Shown in pieces: positions 1-5,564 of a DNA stretch of 5,564 nucleotides. The translations under genes and the position numbers were made by a program. The stretch comes from JBNKDD01 sp050288085 (lineage in GTDB: Bacteria > Chloroflexota > Anaerolineae > Aggregatilineales > UBA3940). Position 1 is the first letter of the stretch, and every line of letters begins with the position of its first letter. The DNA lies in contig JBNKDD010000342.1 in assembly GCA_050288085.1 (NCBI GenBank), positions 1 to 5,564 on the forward strand, written 5' to 3'. The notes beneath the pieces are model-generated. The model worked only from the letters and a program-made list of their open reading frames with translations, was not told the DNA's origin and did not search any database.

Positions 1-1
1 C

Positions 2-742
2 GTACCGGTTGAGAAACCAAAACGCCGGGGTACACCCGTCTGGATATGGGGATTGGTGGCTGTCATCGTGCTGGGAATTGGAGCCGTTCTGGTGGTAACC
101 CGACTTGCCGGTCAAAATGATCCAGGCATTTATGATGCCTTTGATGATCCCGCCTATGATCGTGGATTCAATAACCAACTGTGGTATCAATACGGCGGAC
201 AGAGCTGTGAAATTCAACAGAGTGGCGGCATACTAACCTTCACCCGGACAGACCAACCCACCGGCGAGGAGTGTGGGCTGGGCGTGATACCACCGGGGAT
301 CTCGATCAAAGGGAACGAACTGGACTTCACAGAGGCTCGTTGGCAAATCGGTGATGATCACATTCCACCCACCGTTGAAGCGAACCTGAGATACCTGGCC
401 GATCTACCAGATGGACAGTGGTATAGCCTGTGTGGGCTCATTGCATATGATAACAACGTCGACTTCCTGTTTGATGTCGTAGACACAAGGCAAGGCTCCA
501 TCCATTCTGAGTCTGTACCGCGCCTCTCATACAATCAATGGTATGTAGCCCGGATGGAGATTGATCCGGCCACAATGGAATTCTCGTGTTATGCCAATGG
601 CGAACTGGTAGGTTCTTACACACCCGACAACGCCGACCAACTGCGCGAGGCGACATTCGAAGTAGGACTCCACACCTGGTTTTCGGAAGGAGCAATGGCA
701 ACCATTCAAGTCGACGATGCTCGACTTGGCATAAGCCAGTAG
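2..742 (+). CDS. Membrane-anchored protein with extracytoplasmic LamG/concanavalin-A-like domain (5' partial)
   Basis: The reading frame is open from base 2 to the TAG at 740-742 (246 codons visible), so the true start lies left of the window; the internal TTG at 53 is not a credible start because it falls inside the membrane helix. Residues 1-12 are basic (KPKRRG), residues 13-35 form one hydrophobic helix beginning VWIWG, and residues ~45-246 form an exported domain. That domain has the look of a concanavalin-A-like/LamG beta-sandwich: a 'QWYVARMEIDP' strand, a 'CYANGELVGSY' strand-turn-strand, and a final 'IQVDDARLG' strand. Four cysteines (69, 91, 144, 196) could make two disulfides. The basic-helix-lectin arrangement resembles the C-terminal half of Chloroflexota Ser/Thr protein kinases and other sensor proteins, but no kinase sequence is visible, so that identity is a guess. 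The exported domain may bind carbohydrate or another envelope ligand. The fold class is moderately supported; the specific function is unknown. Confidence 0.72.
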   Translation, partial: VPVEKPKRRGTPVWIWGLVAVIVLGIGAVLVVTRLAGQNDPGIYDAFDDPAYDRGFNNQLWYQYGGQSCEIQQSGGILTFTRTDQPTGEECGLGVIPPGISIKGNELDFTEARWQIGDDHIPPTVEANLRYLADLPDGQWYSLCGLIAYDNNVDFLFDVVDTRQGSIHSESVPRLSYNQWYVARMEIDPATMEFSCYANGELVGSYTPDNADQLREATFEVGLHTWFSEGAMATIQVDDARLGISQ

Positions 743-788
743 CAGTTTGGGCTTTCACAGCGAATATTTCTAATATCCACATAATTAA

Positions 789-817
789 TTGCATGCACAC
801 CGGATACGCGATATAAA
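789..817 (+). promoter_or_regulatory. Candidate sigma-70-type promoter for the rhodanese gene
   Basis: TTGCAT (789-794) and TATAAA (812-817) are separated by exactly 17 bases in an AT-rich gap. The -10 matches the consensus at 5 of 6 positions and the -35 at only 3 of 6. Transcription would start near 824, giving a leader of about 40 bases before the ATG at 865. This implies the rhodanese is transcribed separately from the upstream gene. It rests on motif and spacing alone. Confidence 0.4.
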
Positions 818-864
818 TAATGGGCTGCACAAAATAACGTTCGTATTGGTAGTTGGAAAAAGCT

Positions 865-1218
865 ATGCAATCAGAACATCAACGACTCTCTCCTCATGAA
901 GTATATTCCAGATTACCTGAACTCCAGGAGAGCCTGATTCTATTGGATGTGCGCAGCCTGATAGAACGCACGGTAGAAGGCCACATCGAAGGCGCAACCC
1001 ACATCGCCATGAACGAGCTGCACTTCCGCATTGAGGAACTACCCAAAGATGCCGAGATTATTGTCTATTGTGCGCATGGTGTCCGCAGTGCAAGTGTCGC
1101 CGCCGCCTTGAAAAACATCGGCTACAATGCCAGCGATATGCTGGGGGGAATCGACCTCTGGACGAAGATCGGCCTACCTGTCACCAGGAACCGCCAACCG
1201 CTCTATGCACAAGGCTGA
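865..1218 (+). CDS. Single-domain rhodanese-like sulfurtransferase
   Basis: This 117-residue protein is about the usual size for a single-domain rhodanese. Rhodaneses move a sulfane sulfur from a donor such as thiosulfate or a persulfide to an acceptor through a cysteine persulfide. The family marks are in order: 'LLDVRS' (the DVR motif, ~26-31), 'GHIEGATHIAMNEL' (~40-53), the active-site loop C-A-H-G-V-R-S with catalytic Cys69, and 'MLGGIDLW' (~93-100) near the C-terminus. The six-residue loop after Cys, with Arg at its fifth position, is typical of sulfur-transfer rhodaneses, not of the longer Cdc25-type phosphatase loop. There is no signal peptide, so it should be cytoplasmic. ATG 865 is chosen because GGA at 855-857 lies 7 bases upstream; an in-frame TTG at 853 would add four residues and lacks a good ribosome site. 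The neighbours do not reveal its sulfur acceptor, so no gene symbol is given. Confidence 0.93.
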   Translation: MQSEHQRLSPHEVYSRLPELQESLILLDVRSLIERTVEGHIEGATHIAMNELHFRIEELPKDAEIIVYCAHGVRSASVAAALKNIGYNASDMLGGIDLWTKIGLPVTRNRQPLYAQG

Positions 1219-1235
1219 TCGGTTATAAAAAGCAT

Positions 1236-1266
1236 AAAGGGACAGGCCGGTAGGTCTGTCCCTTTT
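1236..1266. terminator. Rho-independent terminator, probably bidirectional
   Basis: A perfect 10-bp inverted repeat, AAAGGGACAG (1236-1245) and CTGTCCCTTT (1256-1265), encloses a 10-base loop. On the plus strand the stem ends in a short TTTT run, 18 bases after the rhodanese stop. Read on the minus strand it is followed by T-rich sequence (complement of the A-rich 1226-1238), so it can also end the convergent lipoprotein gene, whose stop is at 1292. The T-tracts are short, so efficiency is uncertain. Confidence 0.8.
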
Positions 1267-1291
1267 ATGATCCTCAATTATCGGATGTCTT

Positions 1292-2299
1292 TTACGGTGT
1301 CGCCGTCGGAAGAATAAAGATCAACTGGCAGTCATCCGGGCAGGAAAGTATCGACTCATCGCCATTGCAAGTTCCATCCCCGCACCAGGGAGCAATTTCA
1401 AACACCCCTGGGAAGAAGAGCAGGAAGCAGTCATCCGGGCAGTTATCGTGGGTTTCGTCACCGGTGCAGATACTATCCCCGCACACATCCGGGCAGTCAT
1501 CCGGGCAGTTACCAGGGTCTTCACCCGACGTGCACACACCATCCCCGCACGAGGCCGGGCAGTCACCGGGGCATGAACCGCTGTTTTCGCTGTGGGTGCA
1601 GAATTCATCACCACAGGCAGCCGGGCAGTCAATACCGCAGGTGCTGGCATTTTCGGCCCCATTGCAAGCCCCATCGCCGCACACCGGTTCCGGCGTAGCA
1701 GTCGGTGGAATTGGTGTATTCGTTTTGGTGGGTGCTGGCGGAGGAGCAGCCGTAGTCGCTGCCGGGGCATCTTCTTCAGGCTCGGTAGTCGCCGTCGGTT
1801 CCTCTTCTTCCGTTGGTGTCGGAGTCTCCTCGACTTCCGCACCTGTCTCACACGGACCGGTCGTCACGCCCTGGGCCGGATCGGTACACTGCTCAGGGAC
1901 GTTCACCCGCACGCACACCTGAGAACTCGTCCCGACCGCATTGTAAGCTTGTAGAAAATACTCGTAGCTCACCCCACATTCCACCGCCCCATCCACAAAA
2001 GAGATAGCATCCTCACCGGGGCGGCCTAGTTCTGTGGCCGCTTCACCCGAATCGGCCAGCCTACGCGTTACAATGCTGCCCTCTTCGTTATCGCTGTTAT
2101 CGGTCCAATTCAGCGTAACCTGATTGGCTGCCGATAGGCTGGCCGCCAGGCCAGAAGGTGCACCTGGCGAAGTAGTAGCTTCCTGCGCCGCTCCAAGCGA
2201 GCAAGCCAGGCTCGCCATGATCAGAATCATCAACACCCAACCAAACCTGATCAGCGGACGACGTTGAACAATAACACTATCTTCCGTTAACTTGAACAT
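1292..2299 (-). CDS. Secreted lipoprotein: FN3 domain, Thr/Pro/Glu-rich stalk, five CGDGxC cysteine repeats
   Basis: A 335-residue exported protein. Residues 13-33 form a signal peptide (RRPLIRFG, then a hydrophobic core) ending in S-L-A-C; Cys33 is a plausible lipidation site, although the lipobox has Leu at -2 instead of -3. Residues ~45-137 look like a fibronectin type III domain: 'APSGLAA' lead-in, 'VTLNWTDNS' with the core Trp65, and the 'YEYFLQAYNAVGTSS' strand, with Cys108 and Cys129 perhaps paired. Residues ~156-206 are a Thr/Pro/Glu-rich, probably extended stalk. Five repeats of C-G-D-x-x-C-x3-E-x4-C-x-x-D-C follow at 207-225, 229-247, 251-269, 273-291 and 306-324. Their ordered acidic residues and four Cys each suggest small disulfide-knit, possibly Ca-binding modules; that is inference. 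Start: ATG at 2297-2299 has GGTGA (2305-2309) 5 bases upstream; the in-frame GTG at 2306-2308 would add three residues. A surface adhesion or scaffold role is plausible; no enzyme signature is visible. Confidence 0.85.
   Translation of the reverse strand: MFKLTEDSVIVQRRPLIRFGWVLMILIMASLACSLGAAQEATTSPGAPSGLAASLSAANQVTLNWTDNSDNEEGSIVTRRLADSGEAATELGRPGEDAISFVDGAVECGVSYEYFLQAYNAVGTSSQVCVRVNVPEQCTDPAQGVTTGPCETGAEVEETPTPTEEEEPTATTEPEEDAPAATTAAPPPAPTKTNTPIPPTATPEPVCGDGACNGAENASTCGIDCPAACGDEFCTHSENSGSCPGDCPASCGDGVCTSGEDPGNCPDDCPDVCGDSICTGDETHDNCPDDCFLLFFPGVFEIAPWCGDGTCNGDESILSCPDDCQLIFILPTATP
1328..1681 (-). repeat. Five intragenic Cys-rich repeats of 57 bp each (period 66, 66, 66, 99 bp)
   Basis: The DNA encoding the five cysteine modules lies here. 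Successive units begin every 22 codons for the first three intervals, then 33 codons between units 4 and 5 because of a 14-residue hydrophobic insert. The 16-base string GCAGTCATCCGGGCAG (plus strand) recurs exactly at 1328-1343, 1427-1442 and 1493-1508, with near copies in the other units. Exact DNA identity of this kind suggests fairly recent tandem duplication or gene conversion within the gene. Confidence 0.9.
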
Positions 2300-2345
2300 C
2301 TTCTTCACCCTTACCCTGTAAAAAAATCAAAGAATTACTTTTCTT

Positions 2346-2351
2346 ATTGTA
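2346..2351 (-). promoter_or_regulatory. Candidate -10 element for the repeat lipoprotein gene
   Basis: On the minus strand this reads TACAAT, 46 bases before the ATG at 2299, in a very AT-rich stretch (2309-2370). No convincing -35 lies 16-18 bases upstream. The same TACAAT hexamer occurs as the candidate -10 of the protease gene. The gap from 2300 to 2441 holds no gene and no clear terminator hairpin, so read-through from the protease gene is also possible. Confidence 0.3.
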
Positions 2352-2441
2352 GTTGATTAGAAAACAAAATAGTATGGCCCGTGATTCCTATACTGAACTG
2401 AGGCACAGGGTTAGAATATTTTTGATGCTCTTGCAGCCTGA

Positions 2442-3545
2442 CTATGCGACCGGCTCCACCTCGGCAGGCGTATCACTTGCTTCATTTGATTGCTTTGATT
2501 GCTTCTGCCAGCGTAATTCAGGTACGCTGATTTTCTGTGCCAGCTTGACTTCTCCATAGCGCAGCCGTACATATCCAATAATCAGCACCGTACCAATGAT
2601 CAGCGCGCCGATTCCGATCAGCCCGGCTTCTGGCCCAAACCCGCCGCCGGTCCACAGGTCAGAACCACCCTGGCTGATGCTAATAAATGTAGTCTGGTTT
2701 GCCGCCGTCCCGCTGACCGGGAAGCCAAAGACGTTCCCCTGGAAGAAATTCCAGGTAATATGTATGCCTATCGGGATCGCCAGTTCGCCGGTGAGGATAT
2801 AACCCATCCCCAGGAATATTCCCGCCAGAAAGATATTGAACGTGCTGACCGCTGTTGCGTTCGGGTTTCCGGCATGGGCCCACCCAAACAATGCGGAGGT
2901 AATCACCAATGTCGCGATGATCGCTCCGGCCCGGCCCACAAACTTGATGTTTCCCAGCCCTTCCGCCACTCCCTTGAACAGCACCCCGCGAAACAAGACT
3001 TCTTCATAGATGCCAACACTCAGAAAAGTCACCACGGCAGCTAGTATCCCCGCTGCAAAACCGGGCATATTAGCCGGGAAGACCATGTAATCTTCAATCG
3101 TCACCCAGCCGGCCAGCAGTTCAACAGCAAAGATCAGTGCCATCAAAAACACCCCCAGCCCCAACCCGAAGCCCAGGTCAAGCCACCAGTCTTTTTGACC
3201 AAGACGAAGCCCGTAATCCCTGAAAGTACGCCGATCAGGAAAGAGCGCCCCGACGATCACCAGCAGCAGCGCCCCGAACAGTGTCGATAGGGTCGCGACT
3301 ACATCCAGCATCGGATAATTACCACTTGACATCTGCTGGGCGATATTTTGAACATCAATCTGGCCGGTAACTACCAGGACAAGCATGAACGCACCACCCA
3401 ATACGAAGCCGGACAGCAAAGAAAAGATGACCGTCTGGATCGCCAGGATGACTAAACGCCACACCATCGACAGGCGGCGCTCATCAGGTATCCAGAACAG
3501 GCGCTTAAACCAACCGGCTGACGGCGAAGCTGTTGTTTCAGACAT
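2442..3545 (-). CDS. CPBP family (CAAX protease/bacteriocin-processing) intramembrane glutamic/metalloprotease
   Basis: A 367-residue polytopic membrane protein. The three conserved CPBP (Abi) motifs are intact: E181-E182-x3-R186 in 'YEEVLFRGVLF', F220-x3-H224 in 'LFGWAHAG', and H262-x3-N266 in 'IHITWNFF'. In the Rce1/CPBP family the paired Glu and the His residues form the active site inside the membrane. Hydrophobic segments lie at about 28-59, 84-102, 124-145, 162-180, 207-223, 233-250, 256-272 and 307-326; a loop rich in Gly, Asn and Thr (~274-305) precedes the last helix, and the C-terminal ~40 residues are hydrophilic and probably cytoplasmic. Bacterial members cleave or protect against peptides, or anchor other systems; the substrate here is unknown, and no bacteriocin, prenylation or CAAX partner is visible. 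ATG 3545 is the only reasonable start; AGGAG lies 11 bases upstream and AGGG 2 bases upstream, both at non-ideal spacing. The gene is divergent from the glycosyltransferase gene. Confidence 0.92.
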   Translation of the reverse strand: MSETTASPSAGWFKRLFWIPDERRLSMVWRLVILAIQTVIFSLLSGFVLGGAFMLVLVVTGQIDVQNIAQQMSSGNYPMLDVVATLSTLFGALLLVIVGALFPDRRTFRDYGLRLGQKDWWLDLGFGLGLGVFLMALIFAVELLAGWVTIEDYMVFPANMPGFAAGILAAVVTFLSVGIYEEVLFRGVLFKGVAEGLGNIKFVGRAGAIIATLVITSALFGWAHAGNPNATAVSTFNIFLAGIFLGMGYILTGELAIPIGIHITWNFFQGNVFGFPVSGTAANQTTFISISQGGSDLWTGGGFGPEAGLIGIGALIIGTVLIIGYVRLRYGEVKLAQKISVPELRWQKQSKQSNEASDTPAEVEPVA

Positions 3546-3556
3546 ATCCCTACATT

Positions 3557-3561
3557 CTCCT
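3557..3561 (-). promoter_or_regulatory. Ribosome binding site next to an AUG-UAG start-stop before the protease gene
   Basis: The minus strand carries AGGAG, then one base, then ATG TAG (3550-3555), then GGAT and the true ATG at 3543-3545. AGGAG is 11 bases from the protease start, longer than usual. The weaker AGGG (3548-3551) is only 2 bases from it. The start-stop may be incidental. Confidence 0.4.
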
Positions 3562-3584
3562 CACTAAAAAAATGCCATACGGAG

Positions 3585-3593
3585 ATTGTAGCA
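3585..3593 (-). promoter_or_regulatory. Candidate extended -10 promoter for the CPBP protease gene
   Basis: The minus strand reads TGCTACAAT, an extended -10 (TG-N-TACAAT, 5 of 6 matches in the hexamer). Its downstream edge is about 40 bases from the ATG at 3545. No good -35 is visible, which is usual for extended -10 promoters. Support is motif plus position only. Confidence 0.42.
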
Positions 3594-3668
3594 CGATGCG
3601 CTGTGTTTCACGGGGAATTTCATATTAAGCAGGTTTGAAGCGATAATGAAAATAAGCCGATTCCGCCG

Positions 3669-3674
3669 TATACT
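3669..3674 (+). promoter_or_regulatory. Weak candidate -10 element for the glycosyltransferase gene
   Basis: TATACT matches the -10 consensus at 5 of 6 positions and would give a leader of about 30 bases before the TTG at 3710. No acceptable -35 sits at 16-18 bases, so this is tentative. The rest of the divergent intergenic region (3546-3709) shows no gene, hairpin or strong operator-like palindrome. Confidence 0.25.
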
Positions 3675-3697
3675 CTACCGGTGGATAACTCACAGCC

Positions 3698-3704
3698 GAG
3701 GTGA
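3698..3704 (+). promoter_or_regulatory. Strong Shine-Dalgarno fixing the TTG start of the glycosyltransferase gene
   Basis: GAGGTGA is a long match to the 16S anti-Shine-Dalgarno complement and ends 5 bases before TTG 3710. It argues against the in-frame GTG at 3701, which lies inside the site itself. A stop codon (TAA, 3686-3688) lies in frame upstream, so no earlier start is available beyond these two. Confidence 0.7.
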
Positions 3705-3709
3705 AAATA

Positions 3710-5564
3710 TTGAGTAAGCATGATTTAGCGAACAATCGCCGCGATAACTACTGGCATTCAACCTGGTTTGTCCCGCTCCTGGCCGGAGTGTTGGCAGCGG
3801 TGCTTTTTGCCATCACGCTTCAGACACACATCAACGGCAGCGCCGATTATTACGCCACCGACGTGGGCGAAATGCAGAACGCCCTGCCGCGCTGGGGGAC
3901 GCTGCACTTCACCGGTTATCCGCTCTACTCGATCACCGGCTCCCTGATCGTCACCCTGCTGCGATTGATCGGCGTGGCACCCGCCGCCGGAGCCTCCATC
4001 GTATCGCTGCTCTGGGGAGCCGTGACCATCGGACTGGTCGCCCGGCTGATCCTTGAATTGGGCGCACGGCCATCAACCGCCCTGATCGGATCGCTGACGA
4101 TGTCGGTTGCCACCTCGATGTGGCTCGATTCTTCCGTCGCCGAAGTCCACACCATGACGATGATGTTCACCGCCGCGATGGTCTGGTTGGCCGTTCGCTA
4201 CGGTCGGGACGGCAGGCGCTCCGACTTGTTATGGCTGGCGGTCGTATCCAGCCAGGGCCTGACCCACATGCGGGCGGTGCTATTTGTCGCCCCGGCCATC
4301 CTGGTGCTGATCGCCCCGCAGTGGCGAGAGATCATCAAGTGGCGGAACCTGCTCCCGGTGCTGGGGATCGGGTTGGCCGCACCGCTTCAATACATCTACA
4401 TGCCGCTCCGTGAATGGATGGGAGCCGATTGGACCTTCGGCCAGACCAGCACCTGGCACGGCTTCTGGACAATGGTGCTCGATACCAAAGCGGAGCGCAT
4501 CATCAACCCGGCGTCCAGCCTCGCCGATTGGCTGGAACGCGCTCGGATCATCCTTTCTTTGCTGGGAGACGATCTGCCGCTGCTGTTGCAAGGAATCGGC
4601 GCGTTGGGTCTGTTCGCTTATGTCCGCCCGCGTGATAAAGACTCCTGGCGTGAGGCGATTGGCTTGCAGCTCGTCTGGCTTCCCTATGTCCTGTTGGGCC
4701 TGATCATCTGGGAAGGTCGAGTCTCCGATGCGCTGTTGGCCGTCAAGCTCCCTGCCCCGATGATGGCCGGAGTCGGCCTGGCCCTGCTGATCGACCGGCT
4801 CCAAAGCTGGAAACCCCCGGCGGGATACGCCGCTTATGGCCTGTGCGCCCTGGCTCTGATCGTCTCCGGCTGGCGCAACTACCCCGCCGTGACCGCCATC
4901 ACCCGCGACCGTTCAGTCGAAGACCGGATCGCGATTGCCGATCAGGCATCAAACCCGGACGAGCCAACCGTCATGATGGCGCTGTGGGGACATACCTATT
5001 GGGGCCTGACCTACGCCCAGGCGTATCGCAGCCAACTAGAAGGGCTGACCCTGGTCGATCACAATGCCACCTTCGACCAGATTCTCGACGACGGCAGCCG
5101 GTTGATCACCCTGCCTGAGACTTTCTACGTTCTCCCCCCCTCAGACTGGGAATCCTGGTTAGGCGCATTCCATCTGAACAGCTACGCACCCGGCCTCGTC
5201 GAAATCACCGACCATCCGAACCTCTCCGATGCTCCACCCGAAAGCGTCCTGGATAACGGAGTCGCACTGGTCGATTACGCGGTCGAAGAAACCTCACCGG
5301 GCGTTTACCAACTGACCCTCTGGTGGCGCGCCGAACGTGAAATCGACCGGGATTACAGCGTTTTCGTTCACCTGACACGGATCGAAGTCCCGGCTTCGGG
5401 CGAAGATATTCTAGCCCAGGCCGATTCCGCCGCGCCGGTCTACGGCTGGTATCCGACTTCGCGTTGGGCAGTCGGCGAGACGGTGCGCGAGGATCAACGG
5501 GAGATCTACCTGCTCGCGAGAAAGGTCGGGGACCTGGCCACCGCGAACCACGCCCTCATCGAGC
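3710..5564 (+). CDS. DUF2723-type (TMEM260-like) GT-C membrane glycosyltransferase, 3' partial
   Basis: The frame is open from TTG 3710 to the window end: 618 codons with no stop. After a short hydrophilic N-terminus, a first helix (~18-38) leads into an external loop with D51 and E54 in 'ATDVGEMQNALPRWG', then 'HFTGYPLYS' (66-74); the Asp/Glu pair followed by H-x-x-G-Y-P-L-Y is the DUF2723 signature. 'VAEVHTMTMMF' (~143-153) and 'GLTHMRAVLFVAPA' (~183-196) match two further conserved helices. More membrane segments lie at ~78-90, 95-116, 122-138, 150-163, 190-202, 213-231, 288-304, 318-334, 347-361 and 373-387. From ~390 the chain is soluble and external, with a beta-rich region ~515-610 containing 'YSVFVHLT' and 'YGWYPTSRW'. 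The GT-C fold and polyprenyl-phosphate-sugar donor are known of related families; transfer of a sugar to exported protein or envelope glycan here is inference. GC content is visibly higher than in the left half of the window. It could alternatively be called a GT39-like mannosyltransferase. Confidence 0.88.
   Translation, partial: MSKHDLANNRRDNYWHSTWFVPLLAGVLAAVLFAITLQTHINGSADYYATDVGEMQNALPRWGTLHFTGYPLYSITGSLIVTLLRLIGVAPAAGASIVSLLWGAVTIGLVARLILELGARPSTALIGSLTMSVATSMWLDSSVAEVHTMTMMFTAAMVWLAVRYGRDGRRSDLLWLAVVSSQGLTHMRAVLFVAPAILVLIAPQWREIIKWRNLLPVLGIGLAAPLQYIYMPLREWMGADWTFGQTSTWHGFWTMVLDTKAERIINPASSLADWLERARIILSLLGDDLPLLLQGIGALGLFAYVRPRDKDSWREAIGLQLVWLPYVLLGLIIWEGRVSDALLAVKLPAPMMAGVGLALLIDRLQSWKPPAGYAAYGLCALALIVSGWRNYPAVTAITRDRSVEDRIAIADQASNPDEPTVMMALWGHTYWGLTYAQAYRSQLEGLTLVDHNATFDQILDDGSRLITLPETFYVLPPSDWESWLGAFHLNSYAPGLVEITDHPNLSDAPPESVLDNGVALVDYAVEETSPGVYQLTLWWRAEREIDRDYSVFVHLTRIEVPASGEDILAQADSAAPVYGWYPTSRWAVGETVREDQREIYLLARKVGDLATANHALIE

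Noticed and set aside
755..780. Short AT-only inverted repeat (ATATT...AATAT) after the first gene
   Set aside because: The stem is about five A/T pairs with no T-run, too weak for a terminator.
438..830. Minus-strand open frame of 130 codons overlapping the first gene
   Set aside because: It opposes a frame with clear membrane and beta-sandwich features, and its Cys/Arg-rich product looks like antisense translation.
1328..1681. Regularly spaced short repeats resembling a CRISPR array
   Set aside because: The period is an exact multiple of three, the repeats lie in frame within a signal-peptide-bearing gene, and the 'spacers' encode the variable positions of a cysteine module.
1365..1922. 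Long plus-strand open frame (185 codons) rich in Ser, Pro, Gly and Val
   Set aside because: It is antisense to the repeats and Thr/Pro stalk of the minus-strand lipoprotein; its low-complexity composition simply mirrors that repetitive DNA.
2306..2308. GTG as start of the repeat lipoprotein
   Set aside because: It adds only three residues and lies within the GGTGA that serves the ATG at 2297-2299; not excluded, but less likely.
2442..3545. Bacteriocin immunity or abortive-infection system around the CPBP protease
   Set aside because: The motifs support the protease family, but no bacteriocin precursor, transporter, toxin or phage-defence partner lies beside it.
4280..4804. Minus-strand open frame of 174 codons
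   Set aside because: It lies wholly inside the glycosyltransferase gene in high-GC DNA, has Gln/Asp/Arg-rich composition with no domain, and no ribosome site was seen.

Overview
The window looks like an ordinary chromosomal stretch of a Chloroflexota bacterium, probably Anaerolineae-like. This is inference from protein style: a fibronectin-III lipoprotein with a Thr/Pro/Glu-rich linker and CGDGxC repeats, a DUF2723-type membrane glycosyltransferase with a C-terminal beta-rich domain containing a 'YPTSRW' motif, and a basic-juxtamembrane/single-helix/lectin-like tail. No rRNA, tRNA, insertion sequence, phage gene or CRISPR array was seen.

Layout: (1) bases 2-742 (+), the 3' part of a gene entering from the left, encoding a membrane anchor and an extracytoplasmic concanavalin-A/LamG-like domain. 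(2) 865-1218 (+), a small single-domain rhodanese with its own candidate promoter. (3) 1236-1266, a perfect 10-bp hairpin between convergent genes, probably a terminator serving both sides. (4) 1292-2299 (-), a secreted or lipid-anchored protein with one FN3 domain, a low-complexity stalk and five 19-residue six-position Cys/Gly/Asp repeats. (5) 2442-3545 (-), a CPBP/CAAX-type intramembrane metalloprotease with all three sequence motifs intact. (6) 3710-5564 (+), a large polytopic DUF2723/GT-C-type glycosyltransferase that starts at TTG behind a strong Shine-Dalgarno and runs off the right edge.

The genes do not form one operon. There is a convergent pair (rhodanese and repeat lipoprotein), a co-directional minus-strand pair separated by 142 bases (protease and lipoprotein), and a divergent pair (protease and glycosyltransferase). 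Four of the five proteins are membrane-bound or exported, so the shared theme is the cell envelope, but no common pathway can be shown. The most distinctive item is the Cys-repeat lipoprotein. I see no convincing new multi-gene system in this window.
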